This document shows positions 23,408 through 36,800 of a DNA stretch of 64,000 bases, in pieces (position 1 is the first letter of the stretch; each line of letters begins with the position of its first letter). Both the position numbers and the translations under genes were made by a program. Where the stretch lies: the NCBI GenBank assembly GCA_002189035.1, contig NEEC01000012.1:2914001-2978000 (forward strand), in the 5' to 3' direction. The notes beneath the pieces are model-generated. The model did no database searches. It saw only the letters and a program-made list of their open reading frames with translations, and had not been told where the DNA came from. The stretch is from Utricularia gibba (Eukaryota > Streptophyta > Magnoliopsida > Lamiales > Lentibulariaceae).

Positions 23408-26400
23408 TCACGAGGGAGGTGCTTTGCTTCCCGCAGCAGGCTTCTGGAATGAGAAGTCATCCACGTTCACAGGCCGGTCGCCGCCGCCAGTCGAACTCGA
23501 GCCGGCCAGAGGACTAGATGGGTCCTCAATGTCAGAGACGCTGGACTCCTCATGTCCAAATCCCTCAGTCGAGTGTCCGGTGGTCTTGTAGCGGTGGAGG
23601 CGGCCACCGGATTCGTGAAACGACGAGCCGCCTACCGACGGCGTGGGACTCCCGAAATTCCGACCCGGTGACTTCCCTCCCTGGTCTTGCTTCTTCTTCG
23701 CTTCATGGTGCCATCTCATGAGCGCCTTGGATGTTTGTTCGTCAAAGATGGATTTCTTCATATGTGACCCCATCTGCATGTTGCGGAACACAAGCAGGTC
23801 TGAGCTCCGGGCTACCTTAAAAACAAGCGAGCAGCTCAAAGTGTATGTGTACCTGAGTCACCAAGGCATAGAGTGGAAGGGTAATGTAGCTGCATATGAA
23901 GAGCACTCCAATCCTGCATCAGCCAAAAGAATGTCACCCTCTCCGGGATATTACACAGAGTGAGTGTTAGTTAACAAGGGATACCCCAGGCAGATTTTGG
24001 TGATCAGGAGCGCGAAATTATCATGGAAGCAGGAGAAGAGGCCGTACTGATACTGCAAATGGGAAACACTTGAGGAGTTACAGAAGGATGGTGATGATGA
24101 TGGAACATTTTGCACAGGAATTAGAAGACGAGGAGGAGGTCAGTACCCAGATCCACAGAAAGTACGTCAGCTGAAATGCATTCTGGGAAGCGAGCAGAGG
24201 CAGTTAGTATGAAAACTCGCGCAGAATGAGTGGCTAATACAATGGAGATGGATGTTTCATACCTGAAACAATGCAAAGTGGATCAAATGAAGCACCAGAC
24301 GAGGCCGTCCGAACCAGAAGTACCCGTCTGAGCCTTGCACAAGAGGCATGCCTTGGACCACAGCATGTCTGTCCATGATCTCCAGCGCCATTTTTGTTAG
24401 AATGGATTGCAGTTCTGTTCCCACCGCCAATATTATCTGCCGGAAAATGGATCATTAGGGTCCGGCTTCTCAGTTTCTCCCTGCCTTTCAAGAGATGAAC
24501 TTACAACGGGGGAATCAGTGAGATCCAAAACAGTGCCTGCCACCCTGATACAAACCATGGGGAATATCAATGCGTGGTATTTCAGAGAGTTGTGATGGAA
24601 GAAAACAGATGAGCATCCAGCTCTCACCATTGATGTTTATCAGCAGGAACACCACAAAAGATGCCCACAAGACCGGACTGTTAAATGGAAACCAACAGTA
24701 AAAGGAAAAGAGTCAGAGGCTGGACCAACAACCGGAACATATTCCCAGGAAGAAGCTGCATGTACCTTACTCCAACGACAACCTTGAAGTCATCTTCCAA
24801 AGATCTTTTTATGTACTTCTGGAAGTCAAACTTGCTGCCAGGTGCCAAATGGACCTTTTGAGAAAGACATTGCTCTTTCTAAGCAAGAATCTTACTAAAA
24901 CTAACAACTGCAACATCAAAGAGAGAAACTCACAGCGATGAAGCCGTTTCGCAGTGTCATGTAATCAGATTTACCAACTGATCTAAAAAACTGTCTAAAG
25001 AAACAACCCTGCATGAAAATACAGGTTAAGGTAGTGTTAGAATATCCAAAAGAAGTGTGTTCCTGTAAGTTAATGAAACGCATGTTTGCCTCACAATGTA
25101 AAAGAACACTGGGATGCGAGTCCAAAAACTAGAGTGTGCTCTGACAAATGATGTCTCATGAGCAAGCCTAAACCTTGAAGGATCTGTTGATTAAAAGAAC
25201 AGTTGAGAAATGAGCGCATCAAATATATAATCTCCATTGCGCCCATCCAAGAAATTTGTTTTTAAGAAACATGGAATATGTACCATTTGAAAATTCATAG
25301 TCATGGGTTGAGGTCTCCTGTTCCCAGTGCCTCCAGCCTCTTATCTGCAGATGTACATCAGAGCAACAGGCAAGTGATGCTTCTAGATGACTAGTGCAGC
25401 AAAGCAGGTGAATAAACATTTCCCTTGGATTATTGGAGGACAACGAATAAATCACAAAAATGCAAACAAGTTAAAAGGTTTTCTCACCTTAAGCCGGCCC
25501 AGAAACATTGTAATGGCACTGTAAATCACATGGATGACAGCTAGAAAGAAAATAAGTATGTGTATCTGGTGAAGTCCATCCACTGATATAAGTGGCACAT
25601 GTCCCTAAACAAAACAATTCAGGCTTCGGTCATAATGGATCCATCCAGCAGCACTAGGAAGACTAAGATAACGAATAGAGAGCCAAGAGTGAAAGATGCC
25701 AATTTAAAATGTGAAAGAGATGTCACAAACTACCTCTTTGCATCCAGATGGTGCTGCCCCTGCCAAGTTTCTACGTTCATACCATAGAAGTCTACGGTGG
25801 TTACCCTCTTCCTTTTTTCCCTTTGCAGGAGTTGGACTACAAGGCAACATCGTGTTGCCAACTCGAACAGGTATGCATATATCCGCTATGTAATACTGGG
25901 AGAAGACAAGTATCAGCGAGATGAAGCCCAGTATCATCAACTCTGCCACATGAAAAAACAGTGGTGAGCAAAATTAGCCCTCTTAATTATCCAGTAAGTC
26001 TCAGGTAACGAACTCCCACCTGCTTTAATCTTCTCCAGAGCCTCATAAATAGCGCTCTTGTGCTTCTCAGTCAACCACTAAAAAATTGAGTAAGAAAACG
26101 GCCAATCCATTAGCTTTGATGCTTGGACAAAAAAACCGAATTGGGAAAAGTATAACATAGAATCCTCAAAAGCAAAAGAGGAATGAGCGGAAGCCAGCAA
26201 GCTCAAACAGCATCCAAACAAAAAGAAACTGTAAAGCAAATGAAAGGAATAAAAGGGTGTGATCTGATCTAAGCATTTCCATAACCATTTTACTACCGAT
26301 CCAAGCTTGTGCAGAACTTTTTCCAACGCAAGAGATATCAGAATGATAACAGCGCAAACTCCAGCCACAGCCCATGTGGGTGTCTGATCAAGTCCCCTCT

Positions 26401-26419
26401 CATCGCCGTACCCAGCCAT
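23408..26419 (-). CDS. MLO-family seven-transmembrane protein; frame broken once
   Basis: Plasma-membrane protein of the plant MLO family, with roles in powdery-mildew susceptibility, calcium signalling and reproduction depending on clade. Fifteen exons (26419-26297, 26077-26020, 25942-25734, 25604-25488, 25344-25284, 25183-25095, 25008-24934, 24854-24766, 24677-24628, 24544-24505, 24436-24263, 24182-24147, 24052-23985, 23913-23853, 23773-23408) give 538 residues once a base is restored. Visible hallmarks: [18 protein letters not shown] (first membrane helix), [11 protein letters not shown], a [13 protein letters not shown] helix, [14 protein letters not shown], and the calmodulin-binding segment around [14 protein letters not shown]. 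Exon 10 ends CCCCCGTT before a perfect GTAAGT donor. With five C the next exon is out of frame, with six C it reads [14 protein letters not shown]. The start at 26419 gives the usual short N-terminus. Confidence 0.93.
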
Positions 26420-27438
26420 ACCCAGAACCAAAACACACTTTCCTCCAACTTCAGAACCACCAATCTGCCTCCTGGGTAGCACTTGAATTTCAATGCAGAA
26501 TGTTTACACTAAACAATGAGGGGGTATCTGTTTCCACAGCCGTATTATCCAGATATGCACGAAGACTTTTCCACGCACAGTCACCATCCAGAACCTCAAG
26601 GTGATTACTGCGACACGAGCCCGGCTAATAGAAGCGACCCACGTCAGCAAAGCCTTGACACTTTCGCCGTGAATGAGCAAAACTCAGGTCTTGGAAACCT
26701 CAGATATCAATGTAAAATTTCACTCAACGCTGTTTCAAGATAGCGGTTTTGCAGCTGTAAAGCACGTAACGGGTTTCTTACACTTTCATTAAAAAAAATC
26801 AACTTATATTAATGTAAAAATAAATTCAATACAATTTTAAATAAATAGTTGATTCGGTCTCAACTCCATGTTTAGGGTTGACCCCCTTAGCTTTCCGTAC
26901 ACGTAATTATTGATATAACCAAATTGCACATAAAATTACAAGAGCATGTATATTATATTAATATTAAATTATTAGCACATTTTGGGTCATTAATGTCAAT
27001 GGCATTCTCATCTTAATTATTTTAAAATATAAATAATTAAGAATATATGAGGGTTGCATTAATAATTTTAATGTTTTAACAAATATATTCACGTTAATTA
27101 CAGATGAGATAGATATTATATTTAAATAGATATATTCTATATTTTACGAATTTTTTTTCAATACTTAATTAAATATATATTAGAAGAAATATTTGAGATA
27201 TCCTTCATTTTTTTAAAAAATGATAATATTTATTATTAATTTTTATATTAATGAGTACGCACAGACGTTTTTAAATGATCATTTTGAAAAACACGCACAT
27301 AACCCGCAGCCGCAAGTCCCAGTCAAGATCCAATTTAACAAGGAAGATGATTATTGATCGCCCCACAGCTCGACGTGGATCCATCCTCCCTGGTCGCAGC
27401 ACCGACGGGGAAGATCGACGGATGAAGCTCCTCCGCGT
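26420..27438. other. AT-rich space between MLO and the SSL gene
   Basis: About 1 kb, strongly AT-rich from 26790 to 27260, with no protein-like content. It should include the MLO promoter and leader at its left end and the 3' region of the SSL gene at its right end. Confidence 0.5.
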
Positions 27439-28810
27439 TCACACTGCCGGATGCCGGCGGAGATTCAGGCGAGCGATGTACGGATGCGCTATGGTTCCCC
27501 AGTAGAGATGATCCCCGATCTTGATAGAACTTGTGATCAAATAAGCGTCAGGATCATGGTAGTACTCGTCTGGCTTTCCGTCCAGATCAACGCTTATGAC
27601 GCCTCCACCTTTCGTAATTGCAGCCCATGCTCCGTTTTTGAACACAATCCCAGCAATCTTCCTCAGAACGGGATACTTTTGCATCAAGAACCACCGGTTA
27701 TCGGCTTTCTGTACATAGCAGGAGCGAGGTTTAGTTCGAGGGGTGGGGATTGTGGGAAGAAGAGGTCGCCCCTTTGTGTTACTTACCAAGTTCAGTGCGA
27801 TCCAGTAGTGCCCTTCTCCGTCGTACCGTATGTTGTCCGGCAGCCCCGGCAGTCCGTCGATGAAGACATCGACAGATCCCTTTCTCGGGCCTTTAATGTA
27901 GTACCTCTTGCACCTCACCCTGAACATGCAGCAACACCATCGAGTCAAGCCAAGGAAACATCTGGGATCCGCCGGAGGACACATGCTTGCTTACATTGCA
28001 GTTTCACAGAAGATAACGAAAGTCCCATCTGCAGATACAGCAACACCATTCGCAAAGTGAAGGTCCTTAACAAGGACTTTAGTTTCTTTTGTTGTTGGAT
28101 TGTAACTCATGAACCTCCCATTAGGCCTGCCTTCCAGGAAATCTGCATCAGCCTCATTCAAAGAGTAAGCATATGAAGCATCTGTGAAGTACACAGTTCC
28201 ATCAGGTCCAATATCAAGAGCATCAGTCAGTTTGAACTTTACACCCTCGGCTTCATCTGTCAATACTGTGATCACACCATCTTTAGTGATGTTCAGTAGC
28301 CCCTGAACTCCAGTTAACCAGCAAGAGTTTAGTTACAGGTCAAAATTGAATTGAAGGTCTGTTGAAGAAGCTTCCTGATTAATTAGACCCCACTAGTTGA
28401 ATTTTGGATTTAGAACAAAGCGCATACACACATACCTTGAAAGCATCCGCCACTAGAAGTTCACCGGCGGAGCCATGTGCGATCCCGAGGGGCCGGCCAC
28501 CGGTGTTGACCCACTTCTCCACGGCGGCAGAATCGTTGAGAGTGACGCGGCTTATCCACCCATCCTCACAACCCGTGTACATAACTCCGGTTTTTGGGTC
28601 ATAAGCAACATCCTCCGGCCCCCGAAGTATCCCTTCTCCGATTTTCTCGACTCCGTCGAGCATCCGATTGTTCTGTTTCGGAAACAGCACTTGTCGCCTC
28701 ACCTCCTGAACCGGATACGGAACTGGGTTGAGTTTGTCGAGCCTGTACACCACAACAGCCGCGAGTACCGGCAAAAGGGAGACGAGAAAAAGGAAGAAAG
28801 GCCTCCCCAT
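27439..28810 (-). CDS. Strictosidine synthase-like protein (beta-propeller, SSL family)
   Basis: Six-bladed beta-propeller protein of the strictosidine synthase-like / APMAP family. Four exons (28810-28436, 28302-27995, 27919-27787, 27708-27439) give 361 residues in clean phase. A single N-terminal membrane segment (about residues 4-22) suggests ER or vacuolar membrane association. Family motifs seen: [84 protein letters not shown]. Most SSL proteins are not true strictosidine synthases and are thought to be hydrolase-like; I cannot assign a substrate. The ATG at 28810 is used; an upstream TTG is not. Confidence 0.92.
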
Positions 28811-30452
28811 CGGCAATGGAATTCAAGCTCAGGCCAGAGTTGCTTCTCGAAGTTCGGATACAAATGAGGATTTTTTATCTGGTCAGAAAAGCTCATTAAC
28901 ACCCACCTTTCGGACAGTTTGGACTTGGCCATTCCATTAATCACCGCTTCAAGAATTATGGGATTTATTTAAATAATTATTTTGATAATTAATTAAAAAT
29001 TATATTATTTATTTTTATACATTTTATAATATATATATATATTTGTATATCTTATATCGTATAAAACTATATCATATATAATTTAATATATCAAACTCTA
29101 TAACATAATTTTGTTATATCTCGTAAAACAGTTTTTATAAAAAAAATTTAATTAATTTTATTCTATGAAATTTGAAATATAGATTAAAAAAACAAAACAT
29201 TATTTGCATTCGATTTCTGATTAAAATTCAGCGAATGATAAATTATTTAAAGATATATTTGTGTTTGATAGCATTCTTTTTCATATTCAGAATCTAAATG
29301 ATGACATGTTTCTAATTAGACAATGATCTTTTTTATATGTGAACAACAAGTTGGAAAAAAGTCATTTTTAAATAATTTAATTTAATATTAATTTTATTAT
29401 GTTAAAATATTTCAGAATTTTATCGGATTTAATTTTATTATATTATTTTATACGTCTATTTTGCAAAAAAAAATTTGAAAAGCCTTATATCCGTGCACTT
29501 TTGTAAAAAGAATAAAATTTAATTGATTTAGTATATTTAAAAAAAAATTATTTAGTATTTATTTGATATAATGTTTTAATTTATACTATACTAAATATGT
29601 ATGAGATTAATTTACATAAAAATGAGCAGTTTATTAGAATATTTATATTTAAATAAATAAATAAAATTATTTAGAAAATATTAATCTCATGTCATCATGT
29701 AAATATTTATTTTTATTATGAAAAATATGAAATAACTATACATTATTTTTCCATAATATTATAAAAAATTAATTATCTATGGTGACAAAGAATTGAGGTT
29801 CAGCCGTGCAATAAATTTCCGTAGCATTATGTTGGGTAGCCCAAAAGGGGTATACTAAATTACTAAAGTACCCTCCACATCTCCATCGCATCCAATTCAT
29901 ATGGATTTGTTTATTATACACCTACGCCATGAACTGGCATCCCGGGGGTAAGACCGTCATTTCATCAGCCCTCATTTGGTCATTACACCTCCACCCAATT
30001 TGGAACCCCCGTCGTTCCGGATCTCGCCACGTGTCCCTACTGCTGCCAGTTCTGTATCCAACGGCGGTCCGTCCCTTGGAAAGAAACACAGCCAAGACGC
30101 AAAGATGCAGGAGCTTAAGGCGGTAGGCCTTCCAGCCAATGAGAGCGCTCCGATGGGTTTCGCGCGGATCGATGACGTGGAAGTAACAATTCGATATCCC
30201 GCCGAAACCCGGACTTCAATTTGCTTTGCGATCGATTTGAGAGATATTTTGACGCTCTTTCCTTTGAGACCCCTTATCCCTCCTTCCCTTTCACACATAC
30301 AGCGGGCTCATAAAGAGGAGAAGAATATCGTTCCAAGCTTCATCCTCATCTTCTCTACGCAAGCGTTGTTCGGTGAGTTTCCACCTCCGCGTTACGGTAA
30401 TCTCCAAATTCTGCCGGATTTGACCGTGTTTTTTTGGTTTTTTAGGTGAGCC
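28811..30452. other. Very AT-rich intergenic block and HMGB leader
   Basis: From about 28960 to 29790 the sequence is extremely AT-rich with many A/T runs and no coding content. I could not see terminal inverted repeats or a transposase. From about 30250 to 30452 lies the probable HMGB 5' leader, with a likely leader intron ending at the TTTTTTAG just before 30447. Confidence 0.5.
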
Positions 30453-31394
30453 ATGAAAGGAGGGAAATCCAAGGCTGCAGAGACGAAGAAGTCGGATACG
30501 AAGTGCGTTCGTGTTTATTTATGCGTGGATCTGTAGTTTCGCTGGTTTAGTTTTTTTAATCTGATGTATTTTTTGGATTCTAGACTGTCGGTGAAGCGAG
30601 GCGCGTCGGCGGCAGCCGGTAAAAAGCCGGTGAAGAAGGGAAAGCCTGCGAAGGATCCGAACAAACCGAAGAGGCCTGCTAGTGCCTTTTTCGTTTTCAT
30701 GTATTTACCTCGTCTAGATTTCTTGAATTATTCGTTTTCATTTTTCGATATACAGGTTGACTTTAGATCTGCGAATTCCCCTTTTTCAGGGAAGAGTTCA
30801 GGGTTCAGTACAAAGAGAAGCACCCTAACAACAAATCTGTTGCTGCTGTAAGAAATTTCTTCGTGTTCATTGAGTTTTACATGTTCATATTGTTCATGAT
30901 CAAGGATTGTTTATCCAGGTTGGTAAAGCTGGTGGCGACAAATGGAAATCCTTGTCCGACGCCGTACGCTTTCATTTTCCTTTATTCAGTGCTGTTCTAC
31001 GAAATCTCCTGCCCGGTGTTCGTCAATTTAACGTTGCTTCCCTTGTTTCCTGTAATTCCAGGAGAAGGCACCGTACATAGCCAAAGCTGAAAAAAGGAAG
31101 ACCGAGTACGAAAAAAATCTTCAAGCCTACAACAAGAAAATTGTACGTCTCCACCAAAATTTCTCTCCACTTTCACATAATAAGTTTGTTCTTACTTCTC
31201 CTCCTACATCAGAGCGACGGCGCTGCTGACGAGGAATCCGACAAGTCAAAATCCGAAGTCCACGACGAAGATGAGGACGATGAAGCTGATGACGGCGAGG
31301 TAACAATCCTCTTCTTACTCGTTAAATACCCTCTCTTTTCATCACAATTAAAATCGTTGTACAAAAAATGCAGGACGACGACGATGACGAGTAA
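30453..31394 (+). CDS. High mobility group B protein (HMGB1/2/3 type)
   Basis: Small chromatin-architecture protein that bends DNA. Seven exons (30453-30502, 30584-30700, 30790-30847, 30919-30963, 31062-31142, 31213-31299, 31374-31394) give 152 residues, the usual plant HMGB size. Order of parts: a basic Lys/Ala-rich N-terminus, one HMG box from DPNKPKRPASAFFVFM to EKNLQAYNKK, and a strongly acidic tail ending DDDDDE. The single box and acidic tail identify the plant HMGB class. All phases are clean. A leader intron is likely just before the ATG. Confidence 0.95.
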
Positions 31395-32230
31395 GCGGAG
31401 CTGGCTGAAGATGTATAGACTACCCATCGAAGTGAACCGGCGACCTGTTTGCCGGTGGGGTGTGGGTACCGAGTAGTCTCTTCTTATGTTTATGCACTTT
31501 TTTCATTCAGTAGGCGTAACGGGGGGAAGGGTAAGGATCCGGGGACGGCGGGGTGGATGACGGCGACGGAAGTTTGCATCACTGTATTAGGCTTTGCGTT
31601 TTGGATGGCTTGCGGGTTACATGATCATTTAGAAACCATGTGATGGATGTTCTGTGCGCACGCCTCCTTTGTGTTGCAAGTTAGTTTGATTCCTTAATAA
31701 AAACAAAACGTCTTCCAGAAAAAAAGGTTTAATTTATTGTTCACGGGAAGTCCTTTACAAATGTGGTTGTGATTGGGGAAATTGAAAGCCCTAGAAAGTG
31801 GAATAATTTTTTAGAATAATTCCTTAATAAACTGAGTTACTGGGATAATTAAATTATTCAAATTAATTAATTTAATGTGGAAAGTAAATTTTAGTTTCAA
31901 ATAGTCAAAATGTTTTGGATTTGTCACTTAATTGATTTATTGTAAAATGTATTTTTAGAGTCTACTTTTAATATATATTTTCTTTTGGTTGCAATTTATT
32001 GTCATTGTGAGTAAAGCCCATCATTTCTGGTGGGCCCCTGGGCCGATGAATCCAGTGTGCATTGGCTGACATATACGCCGTCGTTTCATTAATATTATCT
32101 TCTCTCCACGCTGAGGAAATTGTGGGTGTCTTCATCGAAATAAGGGTTTCGATTCAATTTCTGCGTCTTTCGACTCTCGATTTTGATCCTTCGCATCGTG
32201 CACTCGCAGAAGACGCGTGGAGGCGCAGCC
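31395..32230. other. HMGB 3' region and hnRNP promoter
   Basis: The first 300 bases are probably HMGB 3' UTR, with AATAAAAAC near 31697 as a polyadenylation candidate. The rest is AT-rich, then becomes the promoter and leader of the RNA-binding protein gene. No other gene is seen. Confidence 0.5.
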
Positions 32231-33494
32231 ATGTACGGGCTTAGAGGGTACGGTTACGCTATTCTGGTTGCTTTTTTTAGTTTCTTGCTATTGCGATTTG
32301 TTTCCTCTGCGTGCTTTCGTTCTTTTGGAATTGGGAGCCCTACGTATACTAATGAAGGATATAATTTCTTGAATTTGTTTCGACTGAAAGCTGTTTTCAT
32401 TTCAAATGCGAAGACGAATTGGAACCACGTGATATTAAAATCTTTCCTAGATCTCTGCCTGCGTTGCAGCGAATCTTGTTTGTTTGGTCTCCTGGAATAA
32501 AATTGAGAGGATTTGGGTTATTCGTTTTGTTTTAAGTACGGACTTAAAGTTTTTTCACTACCGATGTAGTTTAAAGTTTTAATGATATGTATCGGAGATT
32601 CTGTCTCGGTTGAGGAGAATTGGGTGTCTAGATGTAATGGTAATAAGAAAAATAGTTGGGATTTGTTTTATTAACGAGGTTGAGTTGGGGACTTTTGGGT
32701 TTGGACAATTGAAGGTCATTGTTTGGGAGCGGGGGGTTTCGGATGGGTACGAGATCGGCTCAAAGAGACCAAGATTGATGGAATCAAATCCCTACTTCGC
32801 AGTGACAAGCAGCCCAAGAGTTTATCAGCCACAATATGGCAGGAGGTACCAACCTTCTGCCTATCCGGTGGTTCGTCTGAGGGGTCTGCCTTTCAACTGC
32901 AGTGATGTTGATGTTTACAAGTTCTTCGCTGGGCTCGATATTGTGGATGTCTTCTTGGTGAACAAGGATGGAAAGTTCTCCGGAGAAGGCTTTGTTGTCT
33001 TTGCAGGGCAAATGCAGGCCGACCTTGCCCTCCAGAGAGATCGCCAGAACATGGGAAGGAGGTATGTTGAAGTATTTAGGTGCACTAAGCAGGAGTATTA
33101 CAACGCCATTGCAGCAGAGGTGAACAAGGGAGGAACTTATGGCGGCACCACCTCCCATCGTGGATTCTCTCCTGCAAATCGACGCAAGAGGTCACCAGAT
33201 AAGGATTCAGTGGTGTACAGTGAAATCCTGAAGCTACGTGGGTTGCCATACTCCGTCAGGAAATCAGACATTCTGAAATTCTTCGAGGACTTCAATGTCA
33301 CAGAAGATAGGATACAAATCACAAGCAGGTCAGACGGCCGAGCCACCGGGGAGGCGTTTGTGGAGTTTGTGACACCGGAGGAAGCTAAGAAAGCCATGTC
33401 AAAGGACAGGTCGCTGATTGGATCCAGGTACGTGGAACTCTTTCCTTCTACCCTTGAAGAAGCCAGACAAGCTGCGTCAAGGTCTCGGCAGTAA
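32231..33494 (+). CDS. hnRNP H/F-type RNA-binding protein with two quasi-RRMs; frame broken once
   Basis: Predicted nuclear RNA-binding protein that would act in splicing or RNA processing. Exon 1 (32231-32247) starts MYGLRG and is followed by a 467-base intron. Exon 2 (32715-33494) holds the rest. Two RRMs are clear: the first from VVRLRGLPFNCSDVDVYKFF to GEGFVVFAG, the second from ILKLRGLPYSVRKSDILKFF to GEAFVEFV. LRGLPF/LRGLPY in RNP2 is typical of the hnRNP H/F (GRSF1-like) class. Between exon 1 and SDGYEIGSKR the frames do not meet. With seven rather than six G at 32730-32735 the protein reads GSLFGSGGVSDGYEIG and totals 265 residues. Without repair, an artificial start would be chosen inside the intron or at the internal ATG at 32778. 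Confidence 0.88.
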
Positions 33495-33876
33495 AACAAA
33501 CAAGATGGTCTTTGTTCTAAACTTACAAATGTATTAGTAGTGCGCCGGGGGCCACGTGTTATGAGAATCTTAGTCTGAATATCATGTATTTTGGGAGGCT
33601 TTAATCCTCTCACTTTCGTGAAACCCATTTTCTTGTCATCCGAAAAGGCGCAGACATCGAACAGTTGAATCATGTTTACACAAGAAGTATAATGTAAATG
33701 TTTTACCAATCGAAAGAACACGCATATTAAATAGGCATTGTTTTTGATATGTGTTTAAAGACATATCGAACAGGATCTGAATTGTTAATATTTCACCCCT
33801 GTGGATGAGTTTGTAAATTGCGTGTTAAACAAGAGGAATGGGATAGCAGAGGGTGCCCCCCGCGAGAAGAAGCGGA

Positions 33877-36800
33877 CTAACGATGAGCAGCAGGCTGGTG
33901 AAGGCGAGGGCGGTTGCAGAAGGCACGGCCATTGGACTTGACGAATGCTGCTGTGGCAACACTCATGCCTCCCCACATGACAGAATAGAGTAAATTCCAC
34001 CAGTCATCCCCAACTGCGCAACACCACACAGTGAGAATGGGTGGTTGATGCTGAAAGTCAAGTGACGCATACCTCGCGTGAGAGAGGACGTTGCAAAGAA
34101 GAAGCCAACAATGACGAGGAAGACAGCAAGAGGGAACGGCTGCATTCATGAAATATGATCAGTATTTTAACCATATTGAGTGTCTTAACGACCAGATCTT
34201 CACTATATATCTGATACTGTATAATGCTTCGAAACTGAAACTACTGAAGCACTCACCACCATGGTTTCAATTCCACCTCTTTGCGTGGGAGGAGTGATGC
34301 TTCGTGAAACAGAAACAATATAATGCCCTTGCACTAGATCAATAGCATCCTAAAAATAATACACAGACACTTTCTTTAACAGATCAAGCACATATTTTAA
34401 TTTGTACTATACTAAAATGAGTATGCATTTGTAGCTGGATACATTAATATTCAATTGTTAGGACATGAAACATACTAACCTGTTTTGTGCCATCACAGAA
34501 GTTGTTAAAGTAATATCGCATAAGAGAATTTCTGAAATCATTGAGAATCCCTTGGACTGTCCTTTGACCAAATCTATCATTCAAGCAAAACAGAAATTAC
34601 GAAGCCACAGAATCTGATGCCCAGCCCCAATGGTAAAGAAATCAATAACATGATGTGAAAGCTTTGGAGAGAATCAGATGATTTTAACAAACGAATCTGC
34701 AACTTGGATAGATGTTATCCACTGTAGGAATATTGTCAATTACAAACTACAAAGTACCTGACAAAATCTCCTTTTAAAGCAGGGGTGCCTGAGTACTGGA
34801 TGCTTATGTCGTCACCATGGTTGGCCCATACTGAAAATAAAGTTAAAGACATGGAACTATTTGAATGAAAAAATAACAGAAATGATTGCATAGTGTAAAA
34901 AGATGTTTTGAAGGGATTGATTAGCATATGCAATGTGTGAGCTGAAAATGCTACTCACAAATCTTAAATCGTTCATCAAAATTTGAATGTTTGCTGATAG
35001 TTTCCTCAGCATCAAAAACACCAAGCCTTCGAAGTTGAAACTCCAACATCTTACGGGCAATCATGCTCTAGGAGAAAAAGTAACAAAGGAAACATGAGAA
35101 CAAAGTTTGCTGAAAGTACCAGCATTTTGATTTCTTTCATATTCTCCTGGCCTGAGTTTTTTAAAAAAGGTACTACTCAAATAACTTCAGTTTATTGACA
35201 TTGGTCGTGATACTTTGATAAGATTGTCTTACCTGAGTGACATTTGTTCTGTCCAAACAATCAATGCAATTAGTCCTGACAATTCCTATCTGAGACTCAA
35301 CTTTCTCTCCCTTCTCATTTAGCAAAAGGTACCTAGTAAACAGTAAGAAAGAAAAGAGTAACGCGCAGCATGTTAAATTTGAAGCAATGAATAGGGATAA
35401 GTACTATTTAAATTAACTTATCAACTGACGCTCCATTAGGACATGACTAGAAAGAAATGCTGCAGAAAGATTACGACACTGATCCCAAAATTACTTTTAT
35501 ACCAAGCCACATCCCTCGCTACAGATACAATCATGGTAAGTGCTTATTCCAAGCAGACACAACGCTGTGGATAATCATAAATAATATTGCATCATAAAAC
35601 CTAACAAGACACGAAAAGTAAGTGAAGAAAACCTAATTGACTAGAGACAAGTACGGCGATCAAGATAGCCATACAGGCTCTTTCTGAGGGAAATATACCT
35701 GCTTTTAATAAGATAATCTTCAATTTGCTCATACAGAATCGAAAGACGCTCAAAATGAACGTGGCCACATACTGCATGAAAATCGAAGTGCAGATATCTG
35801 CAAAAGTGTTACACCTTTAAGATCAGACAGATTGCTTCATGTAAAAGACAACAAAAAAAGATATTCTAGAATAAAATCAACCTCACATCATCACTGGATA
35901 TGGAAGCCATTGAACCACCGAACTTCTCACACAAACGCCCCTCACCTCCATGCTGACAAAAAATTTAAAGAATAGCCGGAGGAATGAATTAGTAACCAGA
36001 AAATCAACATAAAATTTGTGTACGTATGAGACATGGACTATATTCCCAACAAGCAAGCAAGCGAAAAAAAGAAAACAAAAAACCCAGACTTTGACCTAAA
36101 TTAGCTATGATTGTGTTATTTAGTGCAAACAAAAAAAAAAAAACTCAAATTTAGCAGATGATAGAGTTTCACATTATTATAAAGCTAGATATACAAGGAT
36201 TTGACTGTTCCATTAACTCACCAATTACTAAGTCTGCACAATCGAGGAGTACATTTGGTTGGTAATTGGAACCACTTTTAAATTTAGGCTAATTCTGTGG
36301 GATGATACCTATAATATAGTTGAGTAGACCCATTTACCTTGTTTACAAGATCAACTGCAAGAACATTTCCATATTTTTTCCTCAGATCCAAGAAGTGTCG
36401 CTCAACCACTCTTTGCTGAATCAAGTCAATTTGCATACCATAAAGGCTAAGAAAAAAGCTATGACTTGTGACTTTAGCACAGAACAAGAACAAAGGGGAA
36501 AAAAAAAAAACTGCTCACCGCTTCACCAGGGTTCACAATTTCAAACATTGGCTTATACGTCAAATCAACAATTTGATCCCACAAAAGGGTATGGATCCCC
36601 TAACCTGCAAATGAAAAGCACCCAAAAAATGAATTTTGAATGACAGAATAGTTATTATATATTTGATCATCATGGAACATCAGTATCTTTTTACAATGTA
36701 CACCTGGACAAAAGAAGCAGTGTGCCCATTCATCTGTATGATTTGTTCAGTTTCGACAAAATTTGCAACAAACCCATCGGGATCAGCTCCTCTTCTCCAC

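Noticed and set aside
28960..29790. AT-rich block that might be a MITE or other transposon
   Set aside because: No terminal inverted repeats, target-site duplication or transposase could be seen by eye.
32610..32714. Upstream part of the long frame before the hnRNP RRMs
   Set aside because: It lies in the first intron. The acceptor at 32714 and the MYGLRG exon give the family-like N-terminus once the G run is corrected.
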